A DNA stretch of 64,000 nucleotides from an uncultured Thermoanaerobaculia bacterium (GCA_951813015.1 CATOTG010000006.1:744001-808000); one strand, 5' to 3'; positions 19,877 through 30,516 are shown, numbered from the stretch's first letter. Made by a program: numbers and translations. Notes: generated from the letters alone by a model not told the origin.

Positions 19877-20922
19877 TCACGCAGCCCCCAGTTCTTCGGC
19901 GGTGAGCGAGCAGCCGCGGAGTTCGGCGCCGGTGGCGCGGCCGAGCAGGCGGAAGGCGTCGCCTTCCCTGACGCCGAGGTCTTCCGTCAGGACGTGGCAG
20001 ACGGAGCCGAGGTTGGCGAGGTCGAAGAAGGAGAGCAGCCCGGTGCGGCCGTCCTCGACTTCCTCCAGGGTCTCCGGGTCGAGCACCCGGAACGGCATCC
20101 ACGGCGGCGTGCGCAGCAGCTCGCCTCCGGGACGGGAGTAGGCCTGGCTGGTCAGCTCCGTCATGCCGTACTCGCGGACGATCGCTTGCCGGTTCAGGCC
20201 GAGCAGGGCTCGGGCGCGGCGCCGGACGTCCCCCCGGCGTCGTCTCGAGGCGCTGGCCCTTGAACCCGCCGGTCTCGAACACGCGGCTGCCGGCCGGCAG
20301 CCGGAGCGCGTTGGCCGGCTCGCTCTCCAAATGGTCGAGCAGGAGGACGAGAGCGAGGGCGGTGGCGAGGATCAGGACCGGCTCGGCGTCGGTGTGCGTT
20401 TGCAGCCAGCGGCGCGCCTTGCCGACGTCGATTCCGTCGCTGGAGACGGCCCAGGCGCTGCCTGACACGGCGTGGCGCTCGAAGACGCGGGCGGCCATGA
20501 AGGAGAGGCTCGAGTCCGGGACCGCGGCGCGATCGGGGATGAGCGAGAGGATCGGCAGCCGCGCGTGGCCGGGCGGCAGGCAGGCGGCGGCGAAGGAGGC
20601 GTCGATCACGGTCCGGTAGAGGTCGGGGGAAGGGGTGGTAGTGGACGCTGCGCCGATCCGCCCCGCGGGTGGTGCCGCTGCTGCGAAAGACTTCCCGCGG
20701 CTCGGCTGCGGCCAGGCGCAGCGACTTGAAGGCGGAAGTCGGCGCCGGCGGCGCCGACCGCCAGTCGTCCAGGGCATCGCAGGAGAGACCGCGGCGCTGG
20801 CACAGGCGGCGGTAGGGCTCGACGCGCTCGTATCCGAAGCGGGCTGCGGCCGGGGCGAGTTGGTCGAAGCTGCCCTCGCCGGCGCGAACGAAGCGCTCGA
20901 TGCGCCGGAGGAGACCCGTCAT
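19877..20922 (-). CDS. Acyl-protein synthetase, LuxE family (two frame breaks)
   Basis: The frame opens at ATG 20922 (MTGLLRRIERFVRAGEGSF), which overlaps the helicase TGA. It contains S-S-G-T-T-R-G, the adenylate-binding loop of LuxE, shifts frame near 20630, and continues as DLYRTVIDASFAAACLPP to FETGGFKGQ. It shifts again near 20220 and ends MTELTSQAYSRPGGELL...GLLSFFDLANLGSVCH, a hallmark LuxE C-terminus. All pieces are collinear, so I treat this as one gene of about 347 residues with two one-base indels. It activates fatty acids and passes acyl groups to LuxC. Confidence 0.75.
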
Positions 20923-23450
20923 GCGCCGAAGAAGGCCGCCGCGGCGGTGGCGGGGTGGCCGGCGAGGTCGGCGCCTTCGACCCTGCCGCTTACTCCGGAA
21001 GCGCTTTGCTCCTCCGCGGATGCGGGCCACCACTCGGCCGGCAGGTGCTTCCGGTAGGGCCACTGGAGGAAGCGGCGGTCGAACAGCGCGATCACGCCAC
21101 GGTCGTCGGCGGAGCGGATCAGTCTTCCGGCGGCCTGGACGACGCGGGTCATCCCCGGCACGACGAAGGCGTACTCGAAACCGCGCTCGAAGCGCTCGTC
21201 GTAGTAGGCTTGGAGCAGCTTCTGTTCCACGGTCACGGCCGGCAGGCAAGGTCCGACGACCGCGACCGCGAGCAGCGCGTCGCCGGGGTAGTCGACGCCC
21301 TCGGAGAACACGCCGCCAGCGACCGCGAGCAGCAGGGCGTCGCCGGCAAGCGGACTCGTCAGGGCGTCGAGAACCTCCTGGCGACGTGCTTCGCTGGTCG
21401 TCTGCTGCTGGACCACCACGTTGCGGCCGCAGTCGGGAAGCCGTTCCCCGACCTCGGCGAGAAACCGGTAGCTGGGGAAGATCGCCATCGAGTTCCCGGG
21501 CACGGCGCGGGCGAACTCCGCCAGCCGCTCGGCGATCGGGCCGTAGCTGTTCTCGCGGGTGCGGTAGGTCGTCGTGACGGACGTGTCGACGACGATCCGG
21601 CGGTTCCCGGCGGGGAAGGCGCTCGGCACCTCGAGGGTGGAGGTCCGCGCGTCGTCGAAGCCGAGCAGGTTGCGGTAGAACTCGAACGGCTGGAGGGTCG
21701 CGGACAGGCCGATGCAGGACCGGCAGCGGTTGATCGTCGCCCCGAGGAAGGCGCTCGCGTCCTTGCACAGGAGGCTGAAGCCGGGTTCGCCGGCGGCGCG
21801 CCGGAAGAGGAAGCTGAAGGACTCGACGTGCTTCGGCGAGGTGGCGAGCTGGAGCGTGTTGAGGAACCGGAGCAGCTTGAAATAGAGCTCGACGAAGGCG
21901 TCGTTCGCGGCGAACGAGCGGGTGTCGCGGCGGAACTCCAGGTAGTCGACGAAGCCGCGGTCGAAGGCCGGACGCAGGCGCCAGAGTTCCTCCTCCGGGG
22001 CCGCGCGGCGACCGCGTCGCGGTTGGGGCGATCGAGCTGCTCGTCGACCCGGGTGCGGATCAGGTCCTCGAGGTCGGCGCAGAGCTCGCGCAGGCGCCCG
22101 GTCGGCCCGCCCTCCGTGCCGCGGCCGACCGCGCGCAGCCCCGCCGCCGCGTCGCGGCAGCTCTTCGCGGTCAGTTCCGGGCTGTAGTAGCCGCGGCCGC
22201 GGGTCGATCAGGTTGTGGATCTCGTCGACGACAAGGACCGTTCCGGAGAGGTCCGCGTCGCCCTGGAACTCCGTCAGCTTGACGAAGGGGTCGAGGGCGC
22301 GTAGTTGTAGTCGCCGACGACGACCTGGACCTGGCGCCCGAGTTCCAGGCTGACCTCGAACGGGCAGACCCGAGTGCCCTTCGAGGCGGCGTAGATCGCG
22401 TTCCGGCTCCAGCAGGCTGTGGTCGGCCAGCAGTCTCGGGAGGAGCCGGCTGCGCTGCAGCTTGACGTAGTAGTCGCGGGCGTACTGGCAGTAGTCCTCG
22501 TGGCAGATGATCTCGTCGTTGGCGCACATCCGCGCCTTCGCGCGCAGATGCAGGGAATGGAAGGCGCGTTCGCGGTTCAGCAGGTCGAGGACGCGGTTCG
22601 CCATCGCCTGTTGCGTGTTCTTCGCGGTGAGGACGAACACCCGCAGGTCGCGGGCGAGCGCCTCGCGCAGCACCGGGAACAGGACGGCGGCGGTCTTGCC
22701 CAGACCGGTCGGCGCCTGGACCAGCAGGTGCTCGCGCTGCTTCACGGCGAGACCCGCCCGATCTGTGATCTCCTGCTGTCCGGGTCGCGGCGTGTGGAAC
22801 GGGAACTCGAGCCGTTCCGCGGCGAGCTGGCGCCGCTGGCGGTGCGCCCGGGCCGCCTCATGGTCGCGGACGAGGGCATTGAGCGTGATCCGGATGCCGG
22901 TTTTCGAGCTCTTTCCAGTCGAGCGCGACTTCGAGTCGCTCGATCTCGGCGGTACCTGATCTCGATCAGGACCAGCTCGGCACGGATTGCGGGGAAGCCG
23001 TTGCCCTCGACGTGGCCGTTCGAAGACTGGTCGGCAACCGCGAAGGCGCCGTTCGCGCCGGACCGGCTCAGGATTCCAGGCGTAGACAGCGGCCTGGCGC
23101 CGGTGGTCGCGAGCAGTCCGGGCGAGGGCTCGGCGTTCGGCCGCACCGACTTGATCTCCTCGATGGCGAGCCTGCCGTCCGCGTCCCGGTAGACGCCGTC
23201 GGCGCGGCCGGTCAGGGGTGACCTGCCAGCCGCGGTGGTCGAACTCGAGCGAGAGCTCGACTTCCCGCCGGTAGCTCGACTCTCGCTCCATCGCCCGCTC
23301 CTGGTAGCGGCTGTGGATCGCCTGGCCGACCCAGAGCCGCTCGAAGCCGCCGCGGTTGGCGAAGCCGAGGTGCCTGGCGGCGCGATGGTCGAGCAGGTCC
23401 GCGACGGATAGCCGGAGCGTCCTCGCGTCGTCGTCGAAGCGCGGCGGCAT
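20919..23450 (-). CDS. PD-(D/E)XK nuclease fused to a Rad3/XPD-type Fe-S helicase (many frame breaks)
   Basis: The start is MPPRFDDDARTLRL. Pieces in three frames give, in order: a RecB/Cas4-like nuclease (D in TGRADGVYR, E-x-K in LAIEEIKSV, and QAAVY matching the RecB Q-x3-Y motif); helicase motif I (QAPTGLGKTAA); Cys residues of an Fe-S domain (RMCANDEIICHEDYC, and RVCPF further on); a DEAH-like box VVDEIHNLID; and C-terminal motifs GVFSEGVDYPG and QAAGRLIRS. The parts are collinear, but I count at least nine one-base shifts; for example, GGGG at 23215-23218 should be GGG. Likely a 5'-3' DNA helicase with nuclease activity in DNA repair. The gene overlaps luxE by 4 bases. Confidence 0.75.
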   Translation of the reverse strand: MPPRFDDDARTLRLSVADLLDHRAARHLGFANRGGFERLWVGQAIHSRYQERAMERESSYRREVELSLEFDHRGWQVTPDRPRRRRLPGRGRQARHRGDQVGAAERRALARTARDHRRQAAVYAWNPEPVRRERRLRGCRPVFERPRRGQRLPRNPCRAGPDRDQVPPRSSDSKSRSTGKSSKTGIRITLNALVRDHEAARAHRQRRQLAAERLEFPFHTPRPGQQEITDRAGLAVKQREHLLVQAPTGLGKTAAVLFPVLREALARDLRVFVLTAKNTQQAMANRVLDLLNRERAFHSLHLRAKARMCANDEIICHEDYCQYARDYYVKLQRSRLLPRLLADHSLLEPERDLRRLEGHSGLPVRGQPGTRAPGPGRRRRLQLRALDPFVKLTEFQGDADLSGTVLVVDEIHNLIDPRPRLLQPGTDREELPRRGGGAARGRPRHGGRADRAPARALRRPRGPDPHPGRRAARSPQPRRGRRAAPEEELWRLRPAFDRGFVDYLEFRRDTRSFAANDAFVELYFKLLRFLNTLQLATSPKHVESFSFLFRRAAGEPGFSLLCKDASAFLGATINRCRSCIGLSATLQPFEFYRNLLGFDDARTSTLEVPSAFPAGNRRIVVDTSVTTTYRTRENSYGPIAERLAEFARAVPGNSMAIFPSYRFLAEVGERLPDCGRNVVVQQQTTSEARRQEVLDALTSPLAGDALLLAVAGGVFSEGVDYPGDALLAVAVVGPCLPAVTVEQKLLQAYYDERFERGFEYAFVVPGMTRVVQAAGRLIRSADDRGVIALFDRRFLQWPYRKHLPAEWWPASAEEQSASGVSGRVEGADLAGHPATAAAAFFGA

Positions 23451-23493
23451 GGCGGCGAGCCTACCGCCTGGAGGCACGGGCGCGAGATGAGGC

Positions 23494-23609
23494 GGGGGGC
23501 CGCCCGATTCTCTTCCGCGTGGGGCCTTTCGACGTGGCGAAGGATGCGCAGGCGCCCGAGACTGCCGGGGGCCGCCCGATTCTCTTTCCGCGTTGGAGCC
23601 TTTCGACGC
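23494..23609. repeat. Two 40-bp direct repeats between the helicase and hflK
   Basis: GGGGGCCGCCCGATTCTCTT followed by (T)CCGCGT and GCCTTTCGACG occurs at about 23494-23533 and 23566-23609, 73 bases apart, with a few changes. The pair lies in the divergent intergenic region and could be a regulatory binding array or an unstable duplication. Confidence 0.6.
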
Positions 23610-23656
23610 TTCATCGGTTGTCATCGGGGCGCCGATCGCATAGCCTCGGCAGCCTT

Positions 23657-24699
23657 ATGACAGACAAGTTTCCCGGCGGCGACAGCCCGCTCGACCTGGA
23701 GAACGTGGGAAAGGTCCTGCGTGACCGCTGGGCGGCCTGTGAAGATCGTCGCTTTGGTTGTGCTGGCAGGGCTTCTGCTCCTGTCCAGCGTCTACACCGT
23801 ACAGCCCGAAGAGGTGGGAGTGATCCTGCGGCTCGGGAAGTACGCCGGCACCACCGAACCCGGGCTGCGGTTCAAGATCCCGTTGATCGACCGGCTGACC
23901 AAGGTACCGGTGAGACGCCAGTTGAAGGAGGAGTTCGGTTTCCGCAGCGGAGAGCGTTGCGGTGCGGAGTTCCTTCGTTGCCAACGCGGACGAGGCGAAG
24001 ATGCTCACCGGTGACCTGAACGCTGCGGTGGTCGAGTGGGTGGTCCAGTACCGGGTCGTCGACCCGTACCTGTACCTGTTCCGGGTTCGCAACCTGGACG
24101 CCACCTTCCGCGACATGAGCGAGGCGGTGATGCGCAAGGTCGTCGGCGACCGCACCGTGAATGAGGTTCTGACCGTCGGCCCGAGCCGAGATCGAAGGCA
24201 CGGTCAAGATCGAATTGCAGGACCTCTGCGATCAGTACGAAACCGGGATTCGGCATTGACCAGGTAGTGCTCCAGAGCAACAACCCGCCCGAGCCGGTCA
24301 AGCCGTCGTTCAACGCGGTCAACCAGGCCGAGCAGGAACTCGAGCGGCTCGTCAACGAAGCGGAGGCGGAGTACAACCGCGTCATCCCGCGCGCCGAAGG
24401 CCAGGCGCTGCAGTCGATTCAGCAGGCCGAGGGTTACGCGCTCGATCGGGTCAACCGGGCCCAGGGCGACGCGACGCGTTTCAACGCCCTCTACGACGAG
24501 TTTCGCAGGGCGCCGGAAGTCACGCGCAAGCGGATGTTCATCGAGACGATGGAGCGGGTACTGCCGCGGGTCGGCCGGAAGATCGTCGTCGATGAGGACG
24601 TCGAGGGCCTGACCCCGATCATGAGCTTCGAGGGTTGTCAGCGCGTCGAGGTCTTCAAGCCAGGTGGCGGCTCAGCAGGCCGGGGAGGGATCGCCGTGA
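23657..24699 (+). CDS. hflK: HflK, FtsH-modulating membrane protease regulator (five frame breaks)
   Basis: Reading across frames gives MTDKFPGGDSPLDLENVGKV, a membrane segment (KIVALVVLAGLLLLSSVYTV), then QPEEVGVILRLGKY and a full prohibitin/SPFH domain (VEWVVQYRVVDPYLYLFRV, RAEIEGTVKIELQDLCDQYETGI) and the coiled coil (EAEYNRVIPRAEGQALQSIQQAEG). Shifts lie near 23726 (GGG), 23955, 24182, 24254 and 24659. After the last one the frame ends with the TGA at 24697 that overlaps the hflC GTG. HflK and HflC form a periplasm-facing cage around FtsH. Gene order and tight coupling are classic. Confidence 0.82.
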
Positions 24700-25628
24700 A
24701 GATCGTGGTCGTTCTCGTTGTTCTGGTGCTGGTCTTGGTGGCGAGCAGTGCGCTGTTCGTGGTTCCCGAGGACCGTCAGGCGATCAAGATCCAGTTGGGG
24801 GCGCCGGTCGGTGAGGCGATCGAAACTCCCGGCCTCAAGTTCAAACTCCCCTTCATCCAGAGGGCGCAGTACTTCGACCGCCGCTTCCTGGAATGGCAGG
24901 GCTCCGCGGAGGAGCTGCCGACCCGGGACAAGGTGTTCATCTTCGTCGACACCTATGCCCGCTGGCGGATTTCCGACCCGCTCCTGTTCTTCCAGCGTCT
25001 GCAAGACGAGCGCGGCGCCCAGTCGCGGCTCGACGACATCCTTGACGGCGAGACGCGCAACGCGATCGCCAACCATGATCTGATCGAGGTGATCCGCAGC
25101 TCCAACCGGGAGGCGGCGGCCGACGAGTCGTATCCGGAGGCCGCTGGCGGCCTGGAGGAGATCGTGACCGGCCGCGACAAGATCCGTCTGGACATTCTGG
25201 CGGCGGCCCAGGCGCGCACCGCGGATTTGGGCATCGAGGTGCTCGATGTCCAGTTCCGGCGGATCAACTACGGCGAGCAGGTCGAGCCCGACGTGTTCAA
25301 CCGGATGATCTCCGAGCGCCAGCGCATAGCCGACCGCTTCCGTTCGCAGGGTCAGGGTCAGGCGTCCGAGATTCTCGGCAACATGGACCGCGACCTGAAG
25401 CGGATCCAGTCCGAGGCCTACCGTGAGGCGACCGAGATCCGGGGCCGGGCCGACGCGTCGGCCACCGAAATCTACGCCTCGGCCTACAACCAGTCGGCCC
25501 AGTCGAGGAACTTCTACGAGTTCCTGCGCACGATGGAGGCCTTCGAGAAGACGATCGACCCGAACACCTGGCTGGTCGTGTCGACCGACAGCGACTACTT
25601 CAGCTTCCTGAAGACCAGCGGTCCCTAG
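24696..25628 (+). CDS. hflC: HflC, FtsH-modulating membrane protease regulator
   Basis: 310 residues, intact. GTG 24696 (MKIVVVLVVLVLVLVASSALFVV) gives an N-terminal membrane anchor. The SPFH domain has DRQAIKIQLGAPV and GLKFKLPFIQ, followed by a long helix rich in E/R/A/Q (ISERQRIADRFRSQGQGQA) and the C-terminal FLKTSGP tail. It works with HflK to restrict FtsH proteolysis. The start was chosen because GTGA overlaps the hflK stop. Without this choice the frame would fuse HflK and HflC, which is an effect of the preceding indel. Confidence 0.92.
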   Translation: MKIVVVLVVLVLVLVASSALFVVPEDRQAIKIQLGAPVGEAIETPGLKFKLPFIQRAQYFDRRFLEWQGSAEELPTRDKVFIFVDTYARWRISDPLLFFQRLQDERGAQSRLDDILDGETRNAIANHDLIEVIRSSNREAAADESYPEAAGGLEEIVTGRDKIRLDILAAAQARTADLGIEVLDVQFRRINYGEQVEPDVFNRMISERQRIADRFRSQGQGQASEILGNMDRDLKRIQSEAYREATEIRGRADASATEIYASAYNQSAQSRNFYEFLRTMEAFEKTIDPNTWLVVSTDSDYFSFLKTSGP

Positions 25629-25645
25629 CTGCCGACCGGCGACAG

Positions 25646-26849
25646 ATGACCGGCCTCATCGGGCTCTTCGTCATCCCGGGCCTCGCCTGGCTGCTCTCGA
25701 CAAACCGCTTCAAGGTTCGCTGGCGGACCGTGGTCACGGGCATTGCGATCCAGTTCGCTCTCGCGCTGTTGATCCTGAAGACAGCCCCGGGCGAGGCGTT
25801 CTTCGCCGTCGCCACGGATGTGGTGACGACGTTCCTGACCTTTGCCGACGAAGGGTCGCGGTTCGTCTTCGGCGAGGGATTCGACCACGTCCCGTTCGCC
25901 TTCCGGGTGCTGCCGACGATCATCTTCTTCTCGAGGCGTCGTCGCAGTGCTGTACCACGTCGGCGTCATTCAGCGCGTCGTCAAGGTCTTTGCCGTCGTG
26001 ATGACGAAGGTGATGGGGACCTCGGGTCCTGAATCGCTGTCCGCTTCGGCCAACATCTTCGTTGGCCAGACCGAGGCGCCGCTGCTGATCCGCTCCTACG
26101 TGGGCAAGATGACCCGCTCGGAGCTGATGGCGGTGATGACCGGCGGCTTCGCGACGGTCGCCGGGGGCGTGCTGGCGGCCTACGTCGGGATGGGCATTCC
26201 GGCCGGCCACCTGATCGCCGCCAGCGTGATGTCGGCGCCGGCGGCTCTGGTCATGGCCAAGCTGATGATCCCGGAGACGGAAACGGATCGGGTCTCGGCG
26301 GACACGGACTTCAAGGTGAAGACGCCGTGGGCGAACCTGATCGACGCCGCCGCCCAGGGCGCCGGCGACGGGATGAAGCTGGCGATCAACGTCGGCGCCA
26401 TGCTGCTCGCCTTCATCGCCCTGGTCGCGCTGGTCAACGGCCTGCTGGGGCCGGTGGGGGGCTGGATCGGGTTGCCCGGCCTGAACCTGGAGATGATCCT
26501 CGGTTTCCTGTTCCGGCCCCTGGCCTGGGTCATGGGGGGTGCCGTGGGCGGAAGCGGACGCCGTGTGGAACGCTCCTGGGCCTCAAGACCGCGGCCAACG
26601 AGTTCGTCGCCTACTCCCGCTTCGAGGACATCTCGGCCGAGAGCCAGTTGTCGGAGAAGTCCCAGGTGATCGCCACCTACGCCCTGTGCGGCTTCTCGAA
26701 CTTCTCCTCGATCGCGATCCAGATCGGCGGCATCGGCGGCATCGCCCCGGAGCGCAAGAGCGAGCTGGCGAGCCTCGGCCTGCGCGCGATGATCGCCGGC
26801 ACCCTGGCCTGCCTGCAGACGGGCGACGATCGCCGGCCTGCTGATCTGA
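25646..26849 (+). CDS. Concentrative nucleoside transporter (NupC/CNT family), three frame breaks
   Basis: Joined across shifts near 25930, 26540 and 26820, the product is about 400 residues with 8-10 membrane segments. CNT signatures are visible: [33 protein letters not shown], and [19 protein letters not shown] in the C-terminal half. These proteins take up nucleosides with Na+ or H+ across the inner membrane. The last shift restores the ending TIAGLLI before TGA. It lies 17 bases after hflC. Confidence 0.82.
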
Positions 26850-26868
26850 GCCGGGCGCGTAGCGCTTG

Positions 26869-27720
26869 CTAGCCAGCGTCGGCTGCGACGGGACGATCAG
26901 AAGCAGCTGGATCGCGTCGAAGAGCGCGTGCGCGACCGATGGCGGGCCAGATGTTCCCTCGCCAACGGACCAGGAGGCTGAACGCGATGGAGAGCAGGGC
27001 GACGCCGAGAAGCAGGAAGGGCTGCTCGTAGTTCAGGTGCGCGAGGACGAACAGGACGTTCGACAGCCGAAGCCGACCCGGGGCATCAGGAAACCGCGGA
27101 AGAAGAGTTCTTCGACGACTCCGGCGGAGAGACTCACCATCAGGCGCAGCAGGATCGGCAGGCTGCCGATCCAGAGAACCATCTTCGGCGCCTCGTCGGG
27201 CAGGTTCTCGAAGCCGCCGGCGAGGCCAACGGCAAGTGCAGCAACCACCACGACGGCCATGACGGCGACCCAGAGGACGACGCCGGCTCCGATGCCAAGG
27301 GCCAGCTCCCCGGGCACGCTCTGGCCCGGTCCGAGACGCAGTCCGAGCTGGCTTCGGATCACGGTCCAGGGGTCGTGCCCGCAGCGCCAGTAGCCGAGTG
27401 CCAGCCACGCCGCCAGGTGTCGCGACCAGAATCGCGTGCATCGCGAACAGATTGAGAGGCGACAGGTTGGCGAAGTCGATCTGGTCCGCAACCGCAACCG
27501 ACGGAAGCCCGATCCGGCCGATGGCCGCGAACACGCCGACCCAGAGCACCACCCCCAGCAGCGCGATGGCGGCGAGGCGGCGCAGAACGCCGTCCTGCGA
27601 GGCGGCCGCGAACCCCGGCGGCAGCAGTCCGCGCGCCGCGGTCGAACGGTCGATCCACCAGGCGCAGGCGCCGCCGGCGAGAAGCGGCAGGAGGAAGCGG
27701 GCGAGGGTCACGGCGGGCAT
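26869..27720 (-). CDS. CPBP-family intramembrane metalloprotease (frame breaks)
   Basis: The frame starts MPAVTLARFLLPLLAGG and has multiple membrane segments. Across shifts near 27410, 27070 and 26930 it shows the CPBP/Abi motifs: V-V-E-E-L-F-F-R-G-F (E-E-x3-R), F-V-L-A-H (second His) and V-A-H-A-L-F-D (third motif). The family includes Rce1-like prenyl-protein peptidases and bacteriocin-immunity proteins; the substrate is unknown. The 3' end is uncertain because of the last shift. Confidence 0.7.
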   Translation of the reverse strand: MPAVTLARFLLPLLAGGACAWWIDRSTAARGLLPPGFAAASQDGVLRRLAAIALLGVVLWVGVFAAIGRIGLPSVAVADQIDFANLSPLNLFAMHAILVATPGGVAGTRLLALRARPLDRDPKPARTASRTGPERARGAGPWHRSRRRPLGRRHGRRGGCCTCRWPRRRLREPARRGAEDGSLDRQPADPAAPDGESLRRSRRRTLLPRFPDAPGRLRLSNVLFVLAHLNYEQPFLLLGVALLSIAFSLLVRWRGNIWPAIGRARALRRDPAASDRPVAADAG

Positions 27721-27806
27721 CCTACGTTGCCGCGGGCTGCTAGGGTTCGGCGCTGCCGTCAACCACCCAGGAGGGTGGCCTTGGAGCGATTTCCGGCGTT
27801 GATTTC

Positions 27807-29026
27807 ATGAAGTTCGACTCGCTGCTCAGCGGCGAGGAGCGATTGATCAGGGATACGGTCCGCCAGTTCGTCGACGAGCGGGTCAAGCCGATCATCGAGC
27901 AGTGCCATCGGGAGGCGCGGGCGCCGATGCACCTGGCGCCCGAGATCGGCGACCTGAACCTGTCGGGGCCAACTTCTCCGAGTACGGACTTCCGGGCCTG
28001 GGCGATGTCGCGTACGGGCTGGTCATGCAGGAACTCGAGCGCGGCGATTCCGGCGTCCGCAGCATGGTCTCGGTGCAGAGCTCCCTGGTCATGTATCCGA
28101 TCCTCACCTTCGGTTCGAAGGAACAGAAGGACCGGTTCATTCCGGGGCTCGCCAGCGGCCGGATGATCGGTTGTTTCGGCCTGACCGAGCCGGACTTCGG
28201 CTCCAATCCGTCGGCGATGCGCACCCGAGCCAGGCGCGACGGGGACTCCTGGGTGCTCAACGGCGCCAAGCAGTGGATCACGAACGGCAGCGTCGCCGAC
28301 GTGGCCGTCGTCTGGGCGCGCACGGAGGAAGGCATCCGGGGCTTCCTGGTCGAGAAGGGCGCCGAGGGCTTCGTCAGCGCCGAGCAGAAGGGCAAATTCT
28401 CGCTGCGGGCGTCCGTTACCGGCGAACTCTCGTTCCAGAACTGCCGGATTCCCGCGGACAACATCCTGGCGGGCGCCCGCGGCGTCGGCAGCGCGCTCCA
28501 GACCCTGAACCAGGCGCGCTACGGCATCTGCTGGGGCGGGCTCGGGTCGGCGATGGAGTGCTACTACACGGCGCTCGAGTACGCCCGCCAGCGAGTGCAG
28601 TTCGCCGGCCAGCCGATTGCCAGTCACCAGCTCGTCCAGGAGAAGCTGGCGTGGATGATCACCGAGATCACGAAGGGTCAGTTCCTCGCCTACCAGTTGG
28701 CCGGGCTGAAGACGGCCGGGACATTGGAGCCGCAGCATGTGTCGATGTGCAAGCGGAACAACGTCTGGGTGGCGCGCGAATGCGCGAAGCTGGCGCGCGA
28801 GATCCTGGGCGCGAACGGCATCTCCGACGAGTATCCGGTGGTCCGCCACATGCTGAACATCGAGTCGGTCTACACCTATGAGGGCACCCACGATATCCAC
28901 GGTCTGGTGATCGGCGCCGCGGTGACGGGCATCCCGTCCTTCAACCCGCCGATGAGCCGCGATCAGGCACGGGAGGCGGCCGCCGGCCCTGAACTTGCCG
29001 CGGTGGCGTCGGGGGGCGGCTCGTGA
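27807..29026 (+). CDS. Acyl-CoA dehydrogenase, glutaryl-CoA dehydrogenase-like (one frame break)
   Basis: [20 protein letters not shown] opens the gene. One missing base near 27972 shifts to the frame beginning [13 protein letters not shown], which runs to the stop. Family features: [21 protein letters not shown] for FAD/substrate binding, and a catalytic Glu in [10 protein letters not shown] near the C-terminus, the glutaryl-CoA dehydrogenase pattern. It oxidises (and possibly decarboxylates) glutaryl-CoA in lysine/tryptophan degradation. Length about 405, normal. The TGA overlaps the glpX GTG. Confidence 0.85.
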
Positions 29027-29997
29027 CCGGGAATCTGAGCGAGCACGACTTCGTCGCCGTCACCGAGGCGGCTGCCGTCGCGGCGGCGAAGACGATGGGC
29101 TACGGCGACCGCCGGCATTCCGACCACGTTTCCGTCGAGGCGATGCGCGAAGCGCTGGCGACGATGGCGATCGACGGCCGGGTCGTGATCGGCGAAGGGG
29201 AGCGGGACAAGGCGCCGATGCTCTACGTCGGGGAGCGTGTCGGCCGCGGCGCTGCCGGAGATCTGCCGGTCGATTTCGCGGTCGATCCCCTGGAGGGGAC
29301 GAACCTGTGCGCCACCGGCGCCGCGGATGCGATGGCGGTGCTTGCCGCCTCCGAGCGTGGGGGCCTGCTCCACGCCCCCGACATCTACATGGACAAGATC
29401 GTGGTCGGTCCGACCGCCCGCGGCAAAGTCGACCTGGATGCGCCGGTGGAGGACAACCTGAAGGCGATCGCCGGCGCCTTCAACTGCGCGATCAGCGCGC
29501 TGACCGTCGTCGTGCTCGAGCGGGAGCGCCACCGCGATCTGATTCGGGACATCCGCACCGCGGGGGCCCGGATCAAGCTGATCGGCGACGGAGACCTGTC
29601 GACCGCGATCGCCGCGGCCGTGCGGGGCACCGGAATCCATGCGGTGATCGGCACAGGCGGCGCACCCGAGGGCGTGATCACGGCAGCGGCGATGCGCTGT
29701 CTTGGCGGGGAGATCCAGGGCCGGCTCTCTGCTCTTTCCGAGGAGCAGGAGCGCCGGCTCGAGGAGGTCGGCATCAAGGACCGCGACCGGATCTACACGA
29801 CGGAGGAGCTGGCGCCGGGCGAGGACATCCTGTTCTGCTGCACGGGCGTTACCGGCGGCGACCTGCTGCGCGGCGTCCGCTTCTTCGGCGACGGGTACCG
29901 TACTTCCACGCTGCTCATGTCGCTGACGGAGGGCGTCATCCGCTTCGTGGAGACGATTCATCGGGATCGAGGCGGCGGCCCCGTCTTCTTCTACTAG
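29023..29997 (+). CDS. glpX: Class II fructose-1,6-bisphosphatase
   Basis: 324 residues, intact. Metal and substrate motifs are [27 protein letters not shown] (metal-binding D-P-L-E-G-T) and [14 protein letters not shown]. It removes the 1-phosphate from fructose-1,6-bisphosphate in gluconeogenesis; some GlpX proteins also use sedoheptulose-1,7-bisphosphate. The GTG start overlaps the TGA of the upstream dehydrogenase. It ends 15 bases before dcd. Confidence 0.95.
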   Translation: MTGNLSEHDFVAVTEAAAVAAAKTMGYGDRRHSDHVSVEAMREALATMAIDGRVVIGEGERDKAPMLYVGERVGRGAAGDLPVDFAVDPLEGTNLCATGAADAMAVLAASERGGLLHAPDIYMDKIVVGPTARGKVDLDAPVEDNLKAIAGAFNCAISALTVVVLERERHRDLIRDIRTAGARIKLIGDGDLSTAIAAAVRGTGIHAVIGTGGAPEGVITAAAMRCLGGEIQGRLSALSEEQERRLEEVGIKDRDRIYTTEELAPGEDILFCCTGVTGGDLLRGVRFFGDGYRTSTLLMSLTEGVIRFVETIHRDRGGGPVFFY

Positions 29998-30012
29998 GAG
30001 TCTCTTGCAGGT

Positions 30013-30501
30013 GTGATCAAGCCCGACCACTGGATTCGCGACTGGGCCGATGGCGGCGGTGTCGTGCCGTTCGAACCCGACCAGGTGAACTCGGCGAGTT
30101 ACGACGTTCGGGTGGGCGACCACTGGATCTGTCCGACCCGGGATCCGGAGGAGTTCCGCGGCGACAAGGTGAAGCTGTTTCCGAACGAGGTCCTGCTTGC
30201 CACGACGCTCGAGTTCGTGCGCATCCCGCGGTCCGTGGCCTGCGACCTGAAGCTCAAGTCGACCCTGGGCCGGCTGTGGATCAACCACTCCCTGGCCGGC
30301 TGGTGCGACCCGGGCTTCGAGGGGAACATCACGCTCGAGTTGCAGAATCTGGGGCCGGTACCGTTCGTTCTCGATGCCGGCCGCCGGATTGCCCAGTTGA
30401 TCTTCATCGCGATGGAGTCGGAGCCGGAGACCGCGTACGGCGAACCGGGCGCGGGGAGCAAGTACCAACATCAGCGTGGCGCGACGCGAGCCCGGAACTG
30501 A
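30013..30501 (+). CDS. dcd: dCTP deaminase
   Basis: 162 residues with the dUTPase/Dcd trimer fold: KLKSTLGRLWINHSLAGWCDPG (substrate loop with the S-x-x-G-R pattern) and GFEGNITLELQNLGP, whose Glu is the catalytic base. It converts dCTP to dUTP, or straight to dUMP in bifunctional members. GTG start (MIKPDHWIRDW). It is shorter than E. coli Dcd (193), within the range of the family. Confidence 0.88.
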   Translation: MIKPDHWIRDWADGGGVVPFEPDQVNSASYDVRVGDHWICPTRDPEEFRGDKVKLFPNEVLLATTLEFVRIPRSVACDLKLKSTLGRLWINHSLAGWCDPGFEGNITLELQNLGPVPFVLDAGRRIAQLIFIAMESEPETAYGEPGAGSKYQHQRGATRARN

Positions 30502-30516
30502 ACGGGACCGGCGATC

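Noticed and set aside
24267..25628. A fused HflK-HflC protein
   Set aside because: The fusion arises from an extra base near 24659. Removing it gives a normal HflK stop overlapping the HflC GTG.
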